Part shown: one piece after another, positions 28,201 through 43,400 of the stretch | Layout: every line of letters begins with the position of its first letter | Numbering within the stretch: position 1 is the stretch's first letter | DNA from: Marthasterias glacialis | Lineage: Eukaryota; Echinodermata; Asteroidea; Forcipulatida; Asteriidae | Direction of reading: 5' to 3' | Assembly (NCBI GenBank): GCA_911728455.2 | Contig: OU452231.1 | Coordinates: 8,586,963-8,650,962, forward strand | DNA: 64,000 bases | Program-made: the position numbers and the translations under genes | The notes under the pieces: model-generated | Databases searched by the model: none | What the model saw: only the letters and a program-made list of their open reading frames with translations | Told to the model about the DNA's origin: nothing

Positions 28201-31200
28201 GTCACATACAAAGCCATGACAGGGATCAGATCCTATCAGATGTTTATTACCTGCATGACCTGTGTGTGTGTGTGTGTTTGTGTCTCGTTTGCAATTTAAT
28301 GTCCTTAAAAACTTGTTTAGAAAACTGGGGACCACTGAGCACAGCATGACTAACAAGAATGAGTGCGCTCTCGAGCTGTAGAGAAGGTCTGCATTTCTAG
28401 AGGGCTCGATGAGAGATTGTATTGACAACTCAAATTTGAGGCCCATTTCAACAGGAATGACAACATTGGCTTTGGGCTGTGTACATTCGCACTTCTTTAG
28501 TTTACAGGAACAGTTCCATCAGACTGACTCGTGAAATTTTCATAGCGATAAATATTTCATATTTTCAAGCAAATAGCGTCAAGCGGTAATTTAATCAGAT
28601 ATGTTTTTATGTAAAAAAAAAAAAAAAAAAAGCAGCCTGCAGGCGACTCTTCTCTTTTCAACACAACATTTCCTTCCCTTAAATTAAAGTGTTTCAAAAT
28701 GATATTTATCACACCACTGTGACACTTGTTGAACTTTCAACTGCAGCTTTTCAATATTATATCAGATGGCAGGTTGCAATCAAGCTGCTGAAGTATAATG
28801 CATCTGGGCGACAGTTGTCTCATGCCTGTGATGAGTGACTCCGCAAGGTGACTCTTAGCATGTCAACTTTAGATCATTCCTGGTTCAGGAACTAGTACCA
28901 CGCCTTGGGCAACTCCATTTCTCTCTAATTCAGAATGATGCTTAAAATCTGTGTACATTTCGCAGACAAATCACGTAGCATGCCAAGTTTTTTAAGTTGT
29001 GGTAGTCGGTGCTACACACGGGTAAAGGCTAACGTGTGCAAGCTGTGGAAATGGAACTGTGTTTCGAGTGCTTGTAAAGTGGGCAGAACCTGTTAAACTG
29101 GACACTCGCATTGCAACAAGCCAGTTTGTCATATGGAAGTGGCACAAATCAGGCCAACACACACATATCATGTAGGTAATCAAAAATCATCTCACAAAAC
29201 GCAAATCAAAGAAAATAAAATGAACAAATGGATAAAATAAAAGATAGCTAGTTATCATCGTGATCCCAGATATTTAGAATGAGCAGCACTTTTTTTTTTT
29301 TTTTTTTTTTTGTGGAGGGGGCGGGGGATAATTTGTGCAGAGGTTGTGATGAGTGAGAAAGATTGAACCCGATTTTCCATGAATTTGAAGTGCGGCTTAT
29401 GACTGTCACACCGTGCTCTTTGGATGAATTACATAACGACATAAAAAAACAAATGGAATTGAGTAGAACGGTGGCAAAATCATGATGGAAATCTTGAAGA
29501 CCCATCCACAATAAGAAATACAATTATTGAAATAGAGGAAATGGAAGGAGGATATATTTCGTGGTGGCATAACTGCTCAGATAAATTCAACCAATCTAAC
29601 TACCCCCGAAAAAAACCCTCAAAATATTGTTTGTGAGTGAACTTTTCAGAAATGTTTTTCGTGGGGACACCTCTGGAAGACCACGTAAATATTGAAGAGT
29701 TAACCACAAAGACGCATGAATTTTATGACAGCTACTGTCACTCTGTGTGACTTACAAGAATATATGGGCGGGCCCCAATACACAGACAGAAGGTGCATCA
29801 TGTAAGATGCCTGTCGACACTCTATGACACAACAAGAATATGGAACAGGTGGATGACCAAGTAAAATGACTTACAATTCATACAGGTTAGATGCACCCTG
29901 GAAAGCTCCCTCCTCGATAATTGAGATTCGGTTATTACGAAGATCCCTGCATCATAATACAGACAACAATGTATGTAATTTCTATCATTTTAGTTTTATA
30001 TCAGCCTAGATGTACTATTAAATATTTTCTGACTTGACTCATAAAAATGAGGGGGGAGGCACATGCTTTGTTACGCCACTGTGAAGAAAACAAAACTGGG
30101 ATTTTGAATAATTCCTTTTATATGTCCAAGAATATGAATCAAGGGGAAAATTACAGCCCATACTGTACACACTATTAACTGTGTAAAAAATGTTTTGTTA
30201 CAAGTTGTGTTTCAATTTTAAGGTAAAAAAAAAAAAAAAAAAATTGTCGAGAGCAGTTAGTTTACTTGTGGCTTTATTGCTTAATATTTAAAATTAAAAA
30301 GTCGCATACAGCTATAATTTTATTTTATTTCAACAAACCAACAGCGGAAAAAACGCCAATTTTTGTATATATTATAGCACTATGGTTGTATCGAATACTT
30401 TGGGTGTGATCCCTGGCTACACAGAAGTTGAATGGCTTCTGACGAACAAGGATAATGACAAAATAGGGAAACCACCAACATATACGGGCTGGGTAGCTCA
30501 GTTGGTACGTTAATCCAGGGGTTGCTGGTTCAATCCCAGCTCCAGTCAATTTTTCTTTGTTCACACCAAAATTGAATTGAGATTTACCCAGTCAGTTTCC
30601 CTTGTGGTTTATTGCTCAATAAGTTTGGTTTCAATCAATTCCCTTTATTGGAGTTTGCTTATTTCAAGGTCTTTTTAGCTAAATTATTTTCACAGGAAAG
30701 GTCAGAGCATAGTGTTTTTGTCGAGAGGGACTGTTTGATGGATGGTTGGGAAGCCAATTTGGGTTGGGGGAGTGGGAAGGAAAAGGGTGGACAATGACAG
30801 AGGGGGATTTCACAGGGAAATGAGAAACAATCGACTTACAATTTGTTGAGGTTGATCAAATTAACGAACTTCCCATCGGCAGAAATCCTGGAAATATCAT
30901 TGTCGTTGAGCCGTCTGAGAGGGAAAAAAATTAGAGAACGAATTAGCGCCGGTCAGTCAATGGGTAAGGCTATTAAAAATCATCACCAAAACACACAGCT
31001 TCATATAATTGTTGCATGCTAATCCTTTTGGGCTGAATTTCCCAAATTATCATGTGGGGTGTCATGGCTGAGTGGTTTAGTGCACTGGACTCAAGCTCTG
31101 GTGTTTCTGATCAGCAGAGCGTGGGTTCGAGTCCTGGTTGTGACACTTGTGTCCTTAAGCAATACACTTAACCATTATTTCTGCGTCCTTTGGATGGGAC

Positions 31201-34200
31201 GTAAAGCCGTAGGTCCTGTGTGTCATTTAATACACTAAAATAACCCAGTACACTTATCGTTAAGAGAAGGGGTTTCGTTCAAAAAACACGGCTCGGCTTA
31301 TCATGTTGTGAAACAAACAATGGGCCTTTTGATACACCCCCAGGGTAGGATAAAGCGCTCTATAAAAACCCAGCATTGTTATTATTACAAAGGATTCACC
31401 TCTGCAACTCCCTCTTTAGTATGCTAATCACTTATTTTAGTGGTTGGAATGCAGTTCTTGATGATTATGTAAGAAGGAGTATTTTACTGAACACAATCAT
31501 CTATGTCCCTATGATCATGTTGGCAACTTATCGCGTCCGACGAGCGGGTATCTGCTGCATGCCCAAACTTCTCGAGCTACTTACGGCTCCAAAGGTAGCA
31601 TACATTTGTGTGTAATTTTACAAAAAAATCGCCCATTTCATGGTTCAAAAGTACTTCTCATGACAGAAACTTATAATTCTCAGAAGACCTTGAGTCTTTG
31701 AAGAACGATGTAAAAGCCAAATCCAGTTATTAAACTGTTCTTGCATTAATCATCAAAGAAAAAACTGCCTCAGTGCAACTCCTATGGGATTCTGGTAATC
31801 AGTGGAGCCGGTTTGTGTGAAGTGGGCGTGGCTTAACAGACATTGGAGGCAGAAGTTGTTTTGTTTATGATGGATACTTACAGTTCAGTGGTGTAAGTTG
31901 GTATGTTATCAGGTACAGAGTGGAAACCAGCGTTAGAGCAGTCTACAATGCTTCCACTGCAACGACAGGATTCAGGGCAATCTGCATCGATGAAACACTC
32001 ACCAGCGTGTACAGTACGCTGGTATTCTGAATCTGAAACCAAACCAATCAAGGTATAATTAGGTGGTTATATCTATCTAACCCAGACACCGATGTGTGTA
32101 AAGCACTGTATACTCAGCACTCCCCCCCCCCCCCCCCCGAGACCTGTGAAAAAAATCCACAGGCATATTCCTTGGGTGGGATTCGAACCCACGACCTTTG
32201 CCATTTTAGAGCCGATATCTAACCAACTAGACTACTGAGATTGCCCAGCAGCTAGAGGCAGTTCAAATCCTGTATTTTAGCAGAAGGTACAACCATAATT
32301 CTTAGCTCTCTTGTATATATATATATATATGTATATTATATAGTTATGCATAGCTGCCAACCTTCCAAAATTTCAATAAGTAATAAAACAGTATGGAATG
32401 TAGGGGGCTTTGACATGTACGCAATTTGTATGGAACTTCAGTATCATTCTATAGTGTAGCTCCCATTTGCGTTGTCTTTGTCTTTATGCATTTGTATAGA
32501 CCTTATAATATAAGTTATATACGTCTGACATCATGAGTCTCAAAGAGATATGTACAAGCAGCGCCCTCACTGAGGTCAAACCGGCCGTAAGTTTACTGCA
32601 GGAAAACGGCTGTGCAATACCCTCTATTGAAAAAAAAAAAAAAAATTATGAAAAAATAAATAAATCATCGGCTTATGATATCCATACACCTTACACGTTA
32701 TGTTTCCATTGCTAATTAGGGCTGTTGATCAGTGTTCTTAATAATTCTACCGACGTTTGTGTTTCTTCGTTGACATAATTTTAATGAAAAAAAAAATATT
32801 GCATAGAAAAATACAACCGTACCTAAACAGCAATCAATTGCCTGTGACGTCCACACGTGCCAACCGCCCGTACTATTTGCCTTGAAATACACACCTTGTA
32901 AAACACATTGGTTACCTTTTTATGAACTTATGATCAACTAAAAGTCCTCACTTCATTGACAGTAGTAAAAAAGTCCGTTCTGTGTCACTTTAGGCCTCAC
33001 AATGCATGATGTCATCATTGCAAAAGTTGCGTGAAAATTGTCACATTCGCGATAGAAAAAGTCGAAGTTTGGGACGTTCGCCATCTTGAAATCTTTTCCA
33101 CTGGTCCCCTCTCGCGTACCATCCACATCATGTACTGGTAGCACTGGTACCCGGCCCAATGCACGTGCCTCCACGGTGTCGATACTACAATAACCGATGT
33201 TAACAATGTTTCGAATTCATTGTTCAAGAATGTTTACTACTACTTTTCTTGTTTGTACTGGTATCGATTCTGTTCACAACTGATTCTATGAACAGAAAAT
33301 GATCGTTCTTTAAGTAACATACACCGTTTTTGTTAGTTTTTGGCGGACAATTTGAAATTTGTAATATTAATCGGGTAACTCGTATTTTCGTAACACATTG
33401 ATAAATTCGTATTTTTCGTAATAGTTGGCAGCTATGTATATGTATTTTTTTTACAAGCGTAGTAAGAACTATGGATATGTTTGTTGTTAGATTCTACCAC
33501 GTGTTTAATTAACTTTGCATATATATTCTGCCTCTGAAAGACATAAATTCAATTTGAAAATCGCAGGGAATTATTCATTAGATGGTGGTAATGTAACAAA
33601 CAGTCTGATTGCAAATCTTTGCTGTATGAGTTCCGTGTGAAGTGCCCGTTGCTTAGTGGCAATTACTTTTACTTCAGAGGTAAACTTTAGGGTGACCGGC
33701 GGTCAGTCTATTGGTAATAATAAGACACACCTTTGGTAAAATGTGGTTGCAAAGGTGCATGCAAAACTTTACAGGAGTCAAACTTCATGACTTCACGAAA
33801 ATGCAGCTGAAAAGAGTTTTTGGTGAATATCTTCTGAGAGTCTCAACGTCTGACCTAATAATACTTTCCTTTGTGTTTGTGTGAGGTATTGAAACCAGTC
33901 GGTATTACCCCAAGCTGTAGCTCCCAGTTCCTCACCCACCTTTGCATTTGAATTTGATGCTCTTCATCTGGTTCAGTCTCTTCCCTTCCATCCGTCTCGG
34001 CGTCTCGCATCTTGCTCCGCTCTTCTCTACAGGGTTCTCCTGGAGGTAATCTACCAGCCACTTGAGATTGCAGTCACAGATGAGGGGATTTCTTGCAAGA
34101 TGCCTGCATTTAGGGGAGAAATAAAGCATAATGTTCATTAATATGAGGAGGATTTCTGAAAGTTTTTGTTCTATGTACTCTATCAGTTGAAGATGCTTGG

Positions 34201-34454
34201 AGGAAAATAAATAAAATAAAATGCGAGTATCAGATGAGACAGTTTCTTGTTTGATTTACTTTTCGAAAAAAGGAACGTTGTGTTTATATCAACTGGAGCT
34301 GGTTGGCGTATCTTGGAAGTGGGAAAAGGAGACTAAAATGTTTGTAATTTTATTGGCCTCAGGAAAAATCGAATGACAATTAGGAATATAAAGCAAAATT
34401 CTACAACTGAAGGATTTATAGAAACTAAATGCCATCATTGCTCAGGGTAAGAGC

Positions 34455-34486
<32 letters not shown>

Positions 34487-37400
34487 GATGAAACTCATAG
34501 CGTACACCAGGTATAGAACATCACCAATGAAATCTGGTCCAAGAATGTTAATGCTTACTGATGATCAACCTAAATGAAAGGTAGGAGTTTAATCTGATCC
34601 TTTAATCTGTGAGCTTCTGATTGAAATGAATTGTCTCCTGTTCCCTCGAGTGATACTTTATTGTCAGAATTTATCAACAGGACAACAAGGGTATGACAAT
34701 ACTTATTGATATTGGCTGCCTTTACACAAAAGGATAAGTGTCACAAATCACAAGGGTGGTGACACCGCCCTTTGTTCGAGCTGAGAGGTAAAGATTCTTT
34801 AAAGTATCCCCCCCCCCCCCCCCAATCCAGTATTGAGGCGCGACTATAAAATAATCATCTTGCTCCAAGGCGCTTGGGGTTTTCAAAACGATGCTCACCA
34901 AACACACAGCTGACTGATTTCAGGAGTCCGGAATATCAAAGGTGTCACTTTAGGTAACTAAGGACAATGAGCGGCTCGGTTTAAGACACTATTCAGGTTT
35001 CAAGGAGGTTGGGGGAATCTGTTGGAGGGCTGACATGACAGAATCTTCAAAGAACAGATGCTTTTTGGTTTTGTTTACTCCTGCCTGGAAGCAATGGAAT
35101 CAGACATAATAAAAGTGTCTTCTTCTTAAAGGTATATTCTTCTACTTTTGAGCAATACAAATTGGCTCGAAATAGGAATGTCTGCAATTGGTTGCTACCA
35201 GAACGAACGTCTGATTTGATAGCAATTTGGAGGTACTTGTTTGTCATTTGTGTTGCCGTTACCATGGTGACATTTGTATTGAGCGGTAAAGTGGCAATTA
35301 ATTGGGGATGTACTCGGGGAGTACTTTGACAGGATAAATAGCCGGGGATAATTCATTCTTGATTGGGACATTATCTTTGACTTGAGTAGTTTTTTTTTTA
35401 AATTGTGGTGAAAGAACAGTCTATATAAAGCAGCATACGTTTTTGTCAAGGTCTCAAAGTGGATCCAAATCAACTAAACACTGCGAGAGATTTGTGTCCA
35501 ACTAAAGCAAGAAATAACCTTTCGTTAAAAAAACATAACTTCTCCCTATTAACCCTTTTCGTGCACGTCACACGTGGCAACTATGCCACGCTCACCATCT
35601 TGGGAGTCAGTAGGTATGCATGTAAACACTGCATCACTTTAAATTCGCGCTATCCACTGTAGAATACACAGGGGCGTTGACTTCCAAAATGGCGCAACCA
35701 AGATTATTGTGATGATCACGTCAGGTGAATTGGGTCCATATACTGATATTCAGTGACTTCAACTGTTTAGATTAAGTTTTGGCAAAATAATTCCTTTAGC
35801 AACCTCATGGATTGGGGGGGGGGGGGAGAGAGAGATACCCAAGATAGACCCACACGGTGTCCATGCAATTGAATCCACATTGAATAAACTTAGTTCTACG
35901 ATATATTTGTTTTTTCAATATCTTAGGACAATAGTGGTATGTGTTTTAAGGAGCGAACTACATATCAGTCAGCCTTTCCTTGTATGGGTTTGTGTGGGTT
36001 GCAATTTCTGAGGCCGCTCTAATTAAATACTTTTGGTTGTCCAACCTGTGAAGCGCCAGAACCAGTAGGGTGATCCTCCCATAAAAAAACCCAACAAGAT
36101 TAGAAACAAAACCACAAATACTGTTGTTTCATTTCAAGAAGGAACTTAAATTATACCCCATTTCGTCCCAAGTGAAGCAAATAAAAAAACCAAAAACGAA
36201 AACCGAACAAACAAACAAACACACCAACAATCAAACAAACAATTTCCCCGCTCTAGGAGATTTTGGTGATGCTTCATTTTGTAACAATTTGTCTTTCTAA
36301 TCCAATAAAAAAACAGATACCGCTAGATTATAGAATCTGATTCATGCAGGAAGTTCAAACAATTGTGTTCTAGCATCTGGTGGCATTGCTAATCAACACT
36401 TCAACACACAGTGGTCCTTGAAAAACAAAAGTGCAGGATGTAGGGATGCCGTGTGTCAACACTGGTGTCAACATATGAGGTAGCGCTCTCTGTTGGGGGA
36501 TACCAGTCAAATTTGGCACGCACACGGCACAGTACTTTTCTTCTTTTTCTGCGAAGTCATTTGTCCCTGTCAGAATGAGGACAAATTTTTTTTTGTCTAA
36601 GGAAATCAGAGCTTTCTCATTGATCGATTCTTTACAAGGCAAATCACCGAGTGGAAAGATGTCACTGCGCTGCTGCATCAAACAAAATAAAAAAAAACCG
36701 CAAATATCAGCCGGCAGGTGCAGAAAAAAGAGCAGGAAAGATTGTAAATGAAGTTGTTACAATTGAAGTATTATAGGCCTAATAAAAGATTCGAACTGCT
36801 TTTAAATTAGTTACCGCCTAACAAAGAGTAACTGTCGGGTTGATGAAGGTGAGACTTTTTTAAGGTACAGTATTTTTTCATGTAGTTATGACAGGGTTTT
36901 TCCCACATGGGGATGATTGATATCCTGAACGGGAGTTTAGGGTTCGAATCAGAGTACAAGTGTATACATCAATTGGGTTAGTTTATCTTCCAAACTTTAA
37001 AATAAGTTGTTCCCTTATCAGAGACACTCATTTTCTTCAACTGAAGAGTGGATTCCAACCAGGATTTTGGCAAATCAAACTAAACTAGTCTTCAGGACGG
37101 ATCAGGTGTGCCTCTCTGTTTTCTCTTTATTTTGAGCATGCCACTAATTGTTTGCAGTGAGGCAACCCTTCTCCATCATCCCGATTCTGCCCAAAGAGAT
37201 ACTATACTTCTACTGATATTACAGCCGTCGTTAGTTTGTCCCACTGTGGTTGACATTGAAATAGTTCAAAAGGAAATGCACTAATTACAGTTTTTCTCTT
37301 ATTTGTGTAAGCATTCCTTTTGGGGCATATTTTGTTATTTTGTTTAAACTTCCCGTGAGAGATTTCTCTGAGACAGGTTCCTGCCATGGCGACCCGTCGA

Positions 37401-40400
37401 TCATGCTAACTGACTCCATATGAACTTAGCCACATCCTCCAGAGTGAAGGGGGCACCAGTGATTCACAAGAAATGAGTTGTACACCTAATACAGTCAGCG
37501 GGAGCTTTGTTCAGTAATTGCCTTAAGCTAATTGGTTGTTCCTAAATGAACTAGTATCCTGTCTTCTGACCAAGTATGGCTTTCGGTCCAAGAGGGATCA
37601 CCGTGACGGAGTGTACAGTCTCGTCAGTGTCAGAAAAAAAAATCACAAACTGAGCTTCGGTCAACCAACAGCAGGAGGTTTGCTGCATGGCTATACCCCT
37701 AGGCTAATTAGGTCTACCGTTAGACTGGTAACAATTCTTTGGAACCTTTGCTCCATCCCTTGAAACTGCTCCAGGGGGGTTCGGTACCACTCAGGTCTGG
37801 TGACCCAGATCCAAGGTAGAGAGGAGTGAGTAATGTGAGGGTAAACACAGGATTAGGACGGTGTCTGGCATGTCAACATCAGTTCTTGGGGGTGATCCCA
37901 AGAAAGCAAGCCTTCTGACCTCTACTTGAAGTGGATGGATTGAGTTGAAGAGGAAATTGCAAACTACAGAGCTATTAAAGGGGAGGCACATCTTTGGCTA
38001 TTGGTAGCTTACACTCCTCCCTCTCCCCAACACTATCACAAAAGTAATCTACTCCTGGAGGCCTTCCATCTTTGTATAAATACTACACTGATGTCCTGGA
38101 CATGAGGGCCCACTCTGGGTTGGACAAAAATCAGAGCTTCGTAATTCCAATCTTACCTGTAAGAAGCTACTATCTCTTCCGATTAACATTCCATGGCAGC
38201 CTACATTTTTTGGCGGTGGGTTTTCGACGTCAGATATTCCTCGTAAATCTGTCATTTCCGGGAAATGTTTCAGTTCCAAACGTTAAAAAGTTTCCGTCTT
38301 GTTCATTCTCTCAAACATGCATTCCATGCATACGCATAAAAACGCCAAAACTACAGAAAATGTTTAACGTTGAGAAGCTGAATTTCTTCCCGAAAATGAC
38401 GGATTTATGAGGAATATCTTGACGTCAAAACTCCACCGCGACAAATTGTATGCGGCCATGGAAGGTTGTTCCCGTGAGATTAGTAGCTTCTTACAGGTAG
38501 GTTTCGAATTATGAAGCTCTTAAGTTTGTCTGCCCCCAGAAACAGGCCCTCACAGCTAGGACTCTGTATCTGTGTACAGTGGAAGAGTCCTACATAGGGC
38601 TTACTGCTCGTGTGCTATACCACAGCTTTCCACATTTTTTCAAATACCAACTAAAATATTTGTATTTTTTATAAAAACAGTTACAACCATTTTACACCTG
38701 ATTCCACGAAAGTTCTGTGTGGCAGATCGTTCAAATCTCCTAGTTTTCAACAAAAATATTAAATTAACCTGTAACAATCACAACAAAAAGCATTCAAAGT
38801 AAAAAAAAACACACCAAAAAAACATATATATTTAAAACAAAAAATACAATTCCTTTAACTTACAAGAACTTTAAGTTTCCCAAGAATAAGCCCATAAGGT
38901 TTTTTCTGCAATTCATGACATCTTATAAGTAGCCCTTCTCCGTGATCATCAATCAAGACTTCTCAAACAAGCTACTTATTGTCCAAAGTGTAAACACGTT
39001 TGGCAAAACATAAAGTGGCAACGTGATGCAAGAAGACAGGTTGATACACCATGCAGAGGATAACAGTTCCCTTACAGATGACAGAGTAGAAGAAATCAGA
39101 AACAGAACTTCTCATGCTCAGGCCCTACAGTGAAGCTCTGGCAATACAAGATCTGTTTCACTTAAAGGTGATGTGCATACAATGTGAAATATAAGGGTCT
39201 TGTCACACCGGGCAGCTTTTACACTTATAGGCAACTTAATAACAGATCATGTAACCTTTGTTTACAAAAAGAGTGACCTTGTACATTCCAGGGCCTTTCT
39301 GGCAGGCAAGATAATACACTGGTCATCATGGGAATGTTTACATTTAGTGTCATAATTTCCACATTAATTCCAGATTTATAAAAAATAACAGCTGAGCAAG
39401 TTTTAAGATGTGCCCCCTTTTCTTCTCATCAAATGTTAATAAAAATCGGACAGTGAAATCTCCATAAAATATCAGATTTGATATCAGAATGAGAGCAACC
39501 AGATGCACTGTATGCATTGGGAACACTGGTAACACAGGATACGTTTTCCTAACAATGTCTATCTTACCAAAAGAAACTAAGGTGAAACTTGAATTGTGGA
39601 TGCCCTTTGTTCTTGGAGATTGCCTGGAACTCAAAATGCCCGCATATCGCCTTTTGGCATGGCCTTATAAAAAATACATATAACGTACTGACAGCATTTG
39701 GCTGACATATAAACCGACTTTTCTAGTCGACTCTATAGTCACCCACCTGAACTTGCTCTATGATTGTAAGAAGACTTTCTACTCGGGTTGAGCAATGGCG
39801 TAACTTGGGGATATTTAGCCATTTTGATAGGGTGTTATTTTATTCTATTTACGTTGGAAATCTTTTTTTTGTAAATAACTAGTCGGGCTACATTGGGGAC
39901 TTCATCAAATTAAAGTAGTCTACAGGTATTCTGGTGGAATAGACTAAGAATGTGTCAGGTGGTTCGGGGGGGGGGGGGGACAAGTAATGACAATCAGCCT
40001 TTGAGGAAGACTAGCACGGTTGAAACGTGAGGTCATTACCTGCTATGTAGCACTTTGCCGAGTCAATTTAAGCTGGCATAAACAATCTGTTACACTTCAT
40101 CTTCATTGTATTTTTTTTGAAAGTTTAAAAACCAATTCTAATTTATGTTTGTCATGAGGACTATCGGTTGGACGATCTTTCAATAGCTTATTGTATAAAT
40201 TGCATTAACTCTATGACGATCATTTACATGTCATCATCTTGCCAAAGTTCCGTCATCCGCCGTTGGATGTCCTCAGTGCGAGCCATCACAAGCGATGGCA
40301 CATGGCTTCACTTTTAACATTCGTAGATAATGGACGGGAGGAAAATCAATGCTTTTAGGCTATCCAACATTGGAATACTGTGAAGACAGTGTTTATGTAC

Positions 40401-43400
40401 AGGAACTGCCTATTATGGAGATGTCCATTGAGAGCAACGTGACATTTGAGTCAAGTTACTGTAAACTTGCAGTCAGTCAAACATCTGTATCTAAAAATTT
40501 TCACCCTAATTTTTTTTTCTCTTCCTCTAAGGTCATTGTAAAGGATACAATATGAATTCATATTTGATGCCCTTTGAAAGAGTAAATTGATAAGGTTAAA
40601 AAAAACTTCTTATATATAAATCTGCACTTCATTTCAAGTAAGTTACTCTCATGAACTGAACTAATATTCAACCAAAGTGCTTCCATCGTGTAAGGAATGA
40701 ACGTCAGTAAACTAACGTATAAGTTGAACAAGATTATCCAGTTGCTAACCATTCTCCTCTTTTACATAATGGTGGTTATTGGATGTCCGAGATTTTTACG
40801 CTGTGTAGGCCTGCTTAATATATTGTAGGTTTCCCTTTATTGCCAGTGGAAATTTCATTCGTCTGTTTTTCAAATGTGGACAATAAATGTAATCAATACA
40901 TCTATCCATGTATCTTTAAAACAATCATTTTGAAAGCAATTTGTAAAATCTTGAATCTGGCTGTCGAGATGGATTGAAAAGGGCTGTTTACATGAACTTT
41001 AATGGCTTGGATGGTGGCTGGGTTATAGTAGTGGGCATGACGGCACGGTCCCCGATCTCAAAATTGTGAATAATAATTGAAAATACGGGTCGAGAAAGAT
41101 GTCTCCCCTTTATCCACTGGGATTGCTGCCTGTGGGATTGTACCATGTATATCTTGATTCTCTGGGGTTCTTGAATCTACAATGGTGGTTCAAACACAAA
41201 TGCCACATAGAGGGCATTTCAGGGAGCTAAATTTAACAAGTCACGTTATCTTCTCTTCCCATGCGTTTGCAGGAAGCTTCTGATTAGCCGGCCCCCTCTC
41301 AGTTTGACTGATGGCCGGTCCTGACAATCTTGCTCTGTTGTGAAATTACTTCAACATGACATTCTCTTCTGGATGGGAGAACTTCTCATTTTGTACACAT
41401 GGTCTTTCTAACCACCGGGACCCCCCGACTCCCATCCCCCCCCCCCCCTCTCCCTAAATGAGAGCTTCTCTCTGAAGAAGTTTAACCCGGGAAGGGGAGA
41501 GGGGGGAAGTCTTTCACATCAGTGTACCCCATCAGGTCCAAGACGCCGGTGGTAACTTCCGTTGGAGGGAACTCTGGATGTTAAGCCAAGTTAAGGGCCC
41601 CTTCGAAGGTCAAAGGAACTTATACAAAAAAATCAGGCACACAAAAATCAAATTGCTGGTGCACAGTTTGCCTGGCTGCTTTTCCTACCCTTTCCAATTA
41701 TTAAATTGAAAGAAAGAGGGAAAAAGGCTTCAAGTTAATGCTTTGCAGTTTTTCTGAGTGCCACCGAGTCCCTGGGAAAGTACGATATTCATTTGGGGGA
41801 TTTATATTTTTTAACATTATAGCCAGCCATGAAATAATTTTCAATAGAAATGTATTAAATTTGTATAGCCACCGCCAATGCCCTTGAGTTTAACATGAGG
41901 CCATCTTCCCATCGGGCTAATTTTTTGGTAGATTTAGCAATTCCTGCAAGAGGTAATTTACTTTCTAAATGGCCTCTGATAAATTAACCCCAACGTCGCA
42001 AATCATTTTCTCCGCTTCCATGAGTCCATTGTCAGGAGCCATCCAGTGACTCATCAGAGGACACTGGATGGTTTTAGATACAGTCCTCGGGAGATAATAG
42101 CCAACAGTTTCTCTAATCCTCTTAATAAGAACATGGGGGATTATCTCCTTGACGTAACTTCCACAACAAGGTGGTGTCTAGGGGCAGGGGCATTAGCCAC
42201 CTGTATTGGGTACCGATGAGCAGGGGGAGCCGGGAATCCATAAAGTCTGATTGAAGGTGGCAATTATTGACGCAACGGGACCAGTTTCTTAGGGAATGCT
42301 TTCACATGGTGTGATCTGTCTCTAGCTATAGGGTAGTATTGGAAGAACGTCACGTACATCATTTTATGCAACACTCACACAGTTACAAAACAGGGGGAAA
42401 AACAGATTCACTGAGCAAAATCTTTTTGATTTGTCAAGATGATATAAAGGCCATTGTTGCATGGCATAAGACTAGAAGACATCCCTGTATGGGATTACGA
42501 CAACGTAATTATTTCCAATCTCTTTTATCCAATACGACATATAATCTGATGCATTTAACACTGATCTTAATTCACTGAGAGGAACATTTTTAACAAGGAG
42601 TAAAGAACACCTGAGTTCAGACTAGGAATGTTAAGAGCTTTTCCAGACCATAATCTTCTTTCTGAAGACAGATGCATTCATCAAAAATCAATAATTAGAA
42701 GTTTCATACACTGATATCTTACAGAAATTCTCGCTGATTATTTTAGCTTTTTTTTATTTATTTTTATTTCATAACAAGAAGTGTAACTTTGGAGTTTGAA
42801 GAAAAATCTGACTCAAATTTAAGTTTCATTAAAATGGAATTGGGTGAAGTGTTGCTGAACTCGCTGACATTTTGAAAGAACCATAGCATCTTGGAGCCGG
42901 GACTGACACCATGAATGGGTGTCAGAGGACAGTTGACTTTAAGATCAACTCTGTTGTCACTCAGCGGACAATAGTAACTCTTATTTGAATCCTTAGAGGT
43001 GTGGGATTAACAAGATGGTACTCAAGGCTTGAGAACTATGCCTAGATTTCTAAGACTCTGCCTACAGACCCGTTGATTCTTTTACGGATCTATGTTGGTG
43101 TTACTTTATCATTTCTTCACGAACGTCCAATTCTTCAAAAAGATCATACATTTTGTGCGAATTGGTGTTTTTACACATGTTGAATGTTATCATTGACATC
43201 AACATTTTCCCCCAAGTTTCAAGTCATAAAAACATCATTGCTTCAAAAATAGGAAACTTTTGGACTGCCCTTTTCCACAGCTCTTACCAGCAGTACGCAT
43301 GCTCAGAACTGTCAAAAAGGACCGTTGTGTCTGCTGCCGCCAGCGTCTCAACTGTCTCCCGTTACACAAGGGAAACTACAACAATTCTGATGTATTTTTG

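Larger units (their letters stand above)
32033..33939 (-). other. slit intron between D2 and D3
   Basis: A 1.9-kb intron: SINE-B (32077-32270), an AT microsatellite (32310-32345), the CGCCCTCACTGAGG repeat (32497-32630). 32760-33900 is AT-rich with nothing recognised; the open frames near 32953-33227 have no known content. Confidence 0.7.

Noticed and set aside
31057-31147. Functional tRNA-Leu gene
   Set aside because: The tRNA plan is good, but the SINE body that follows directly is shared with two other copies.
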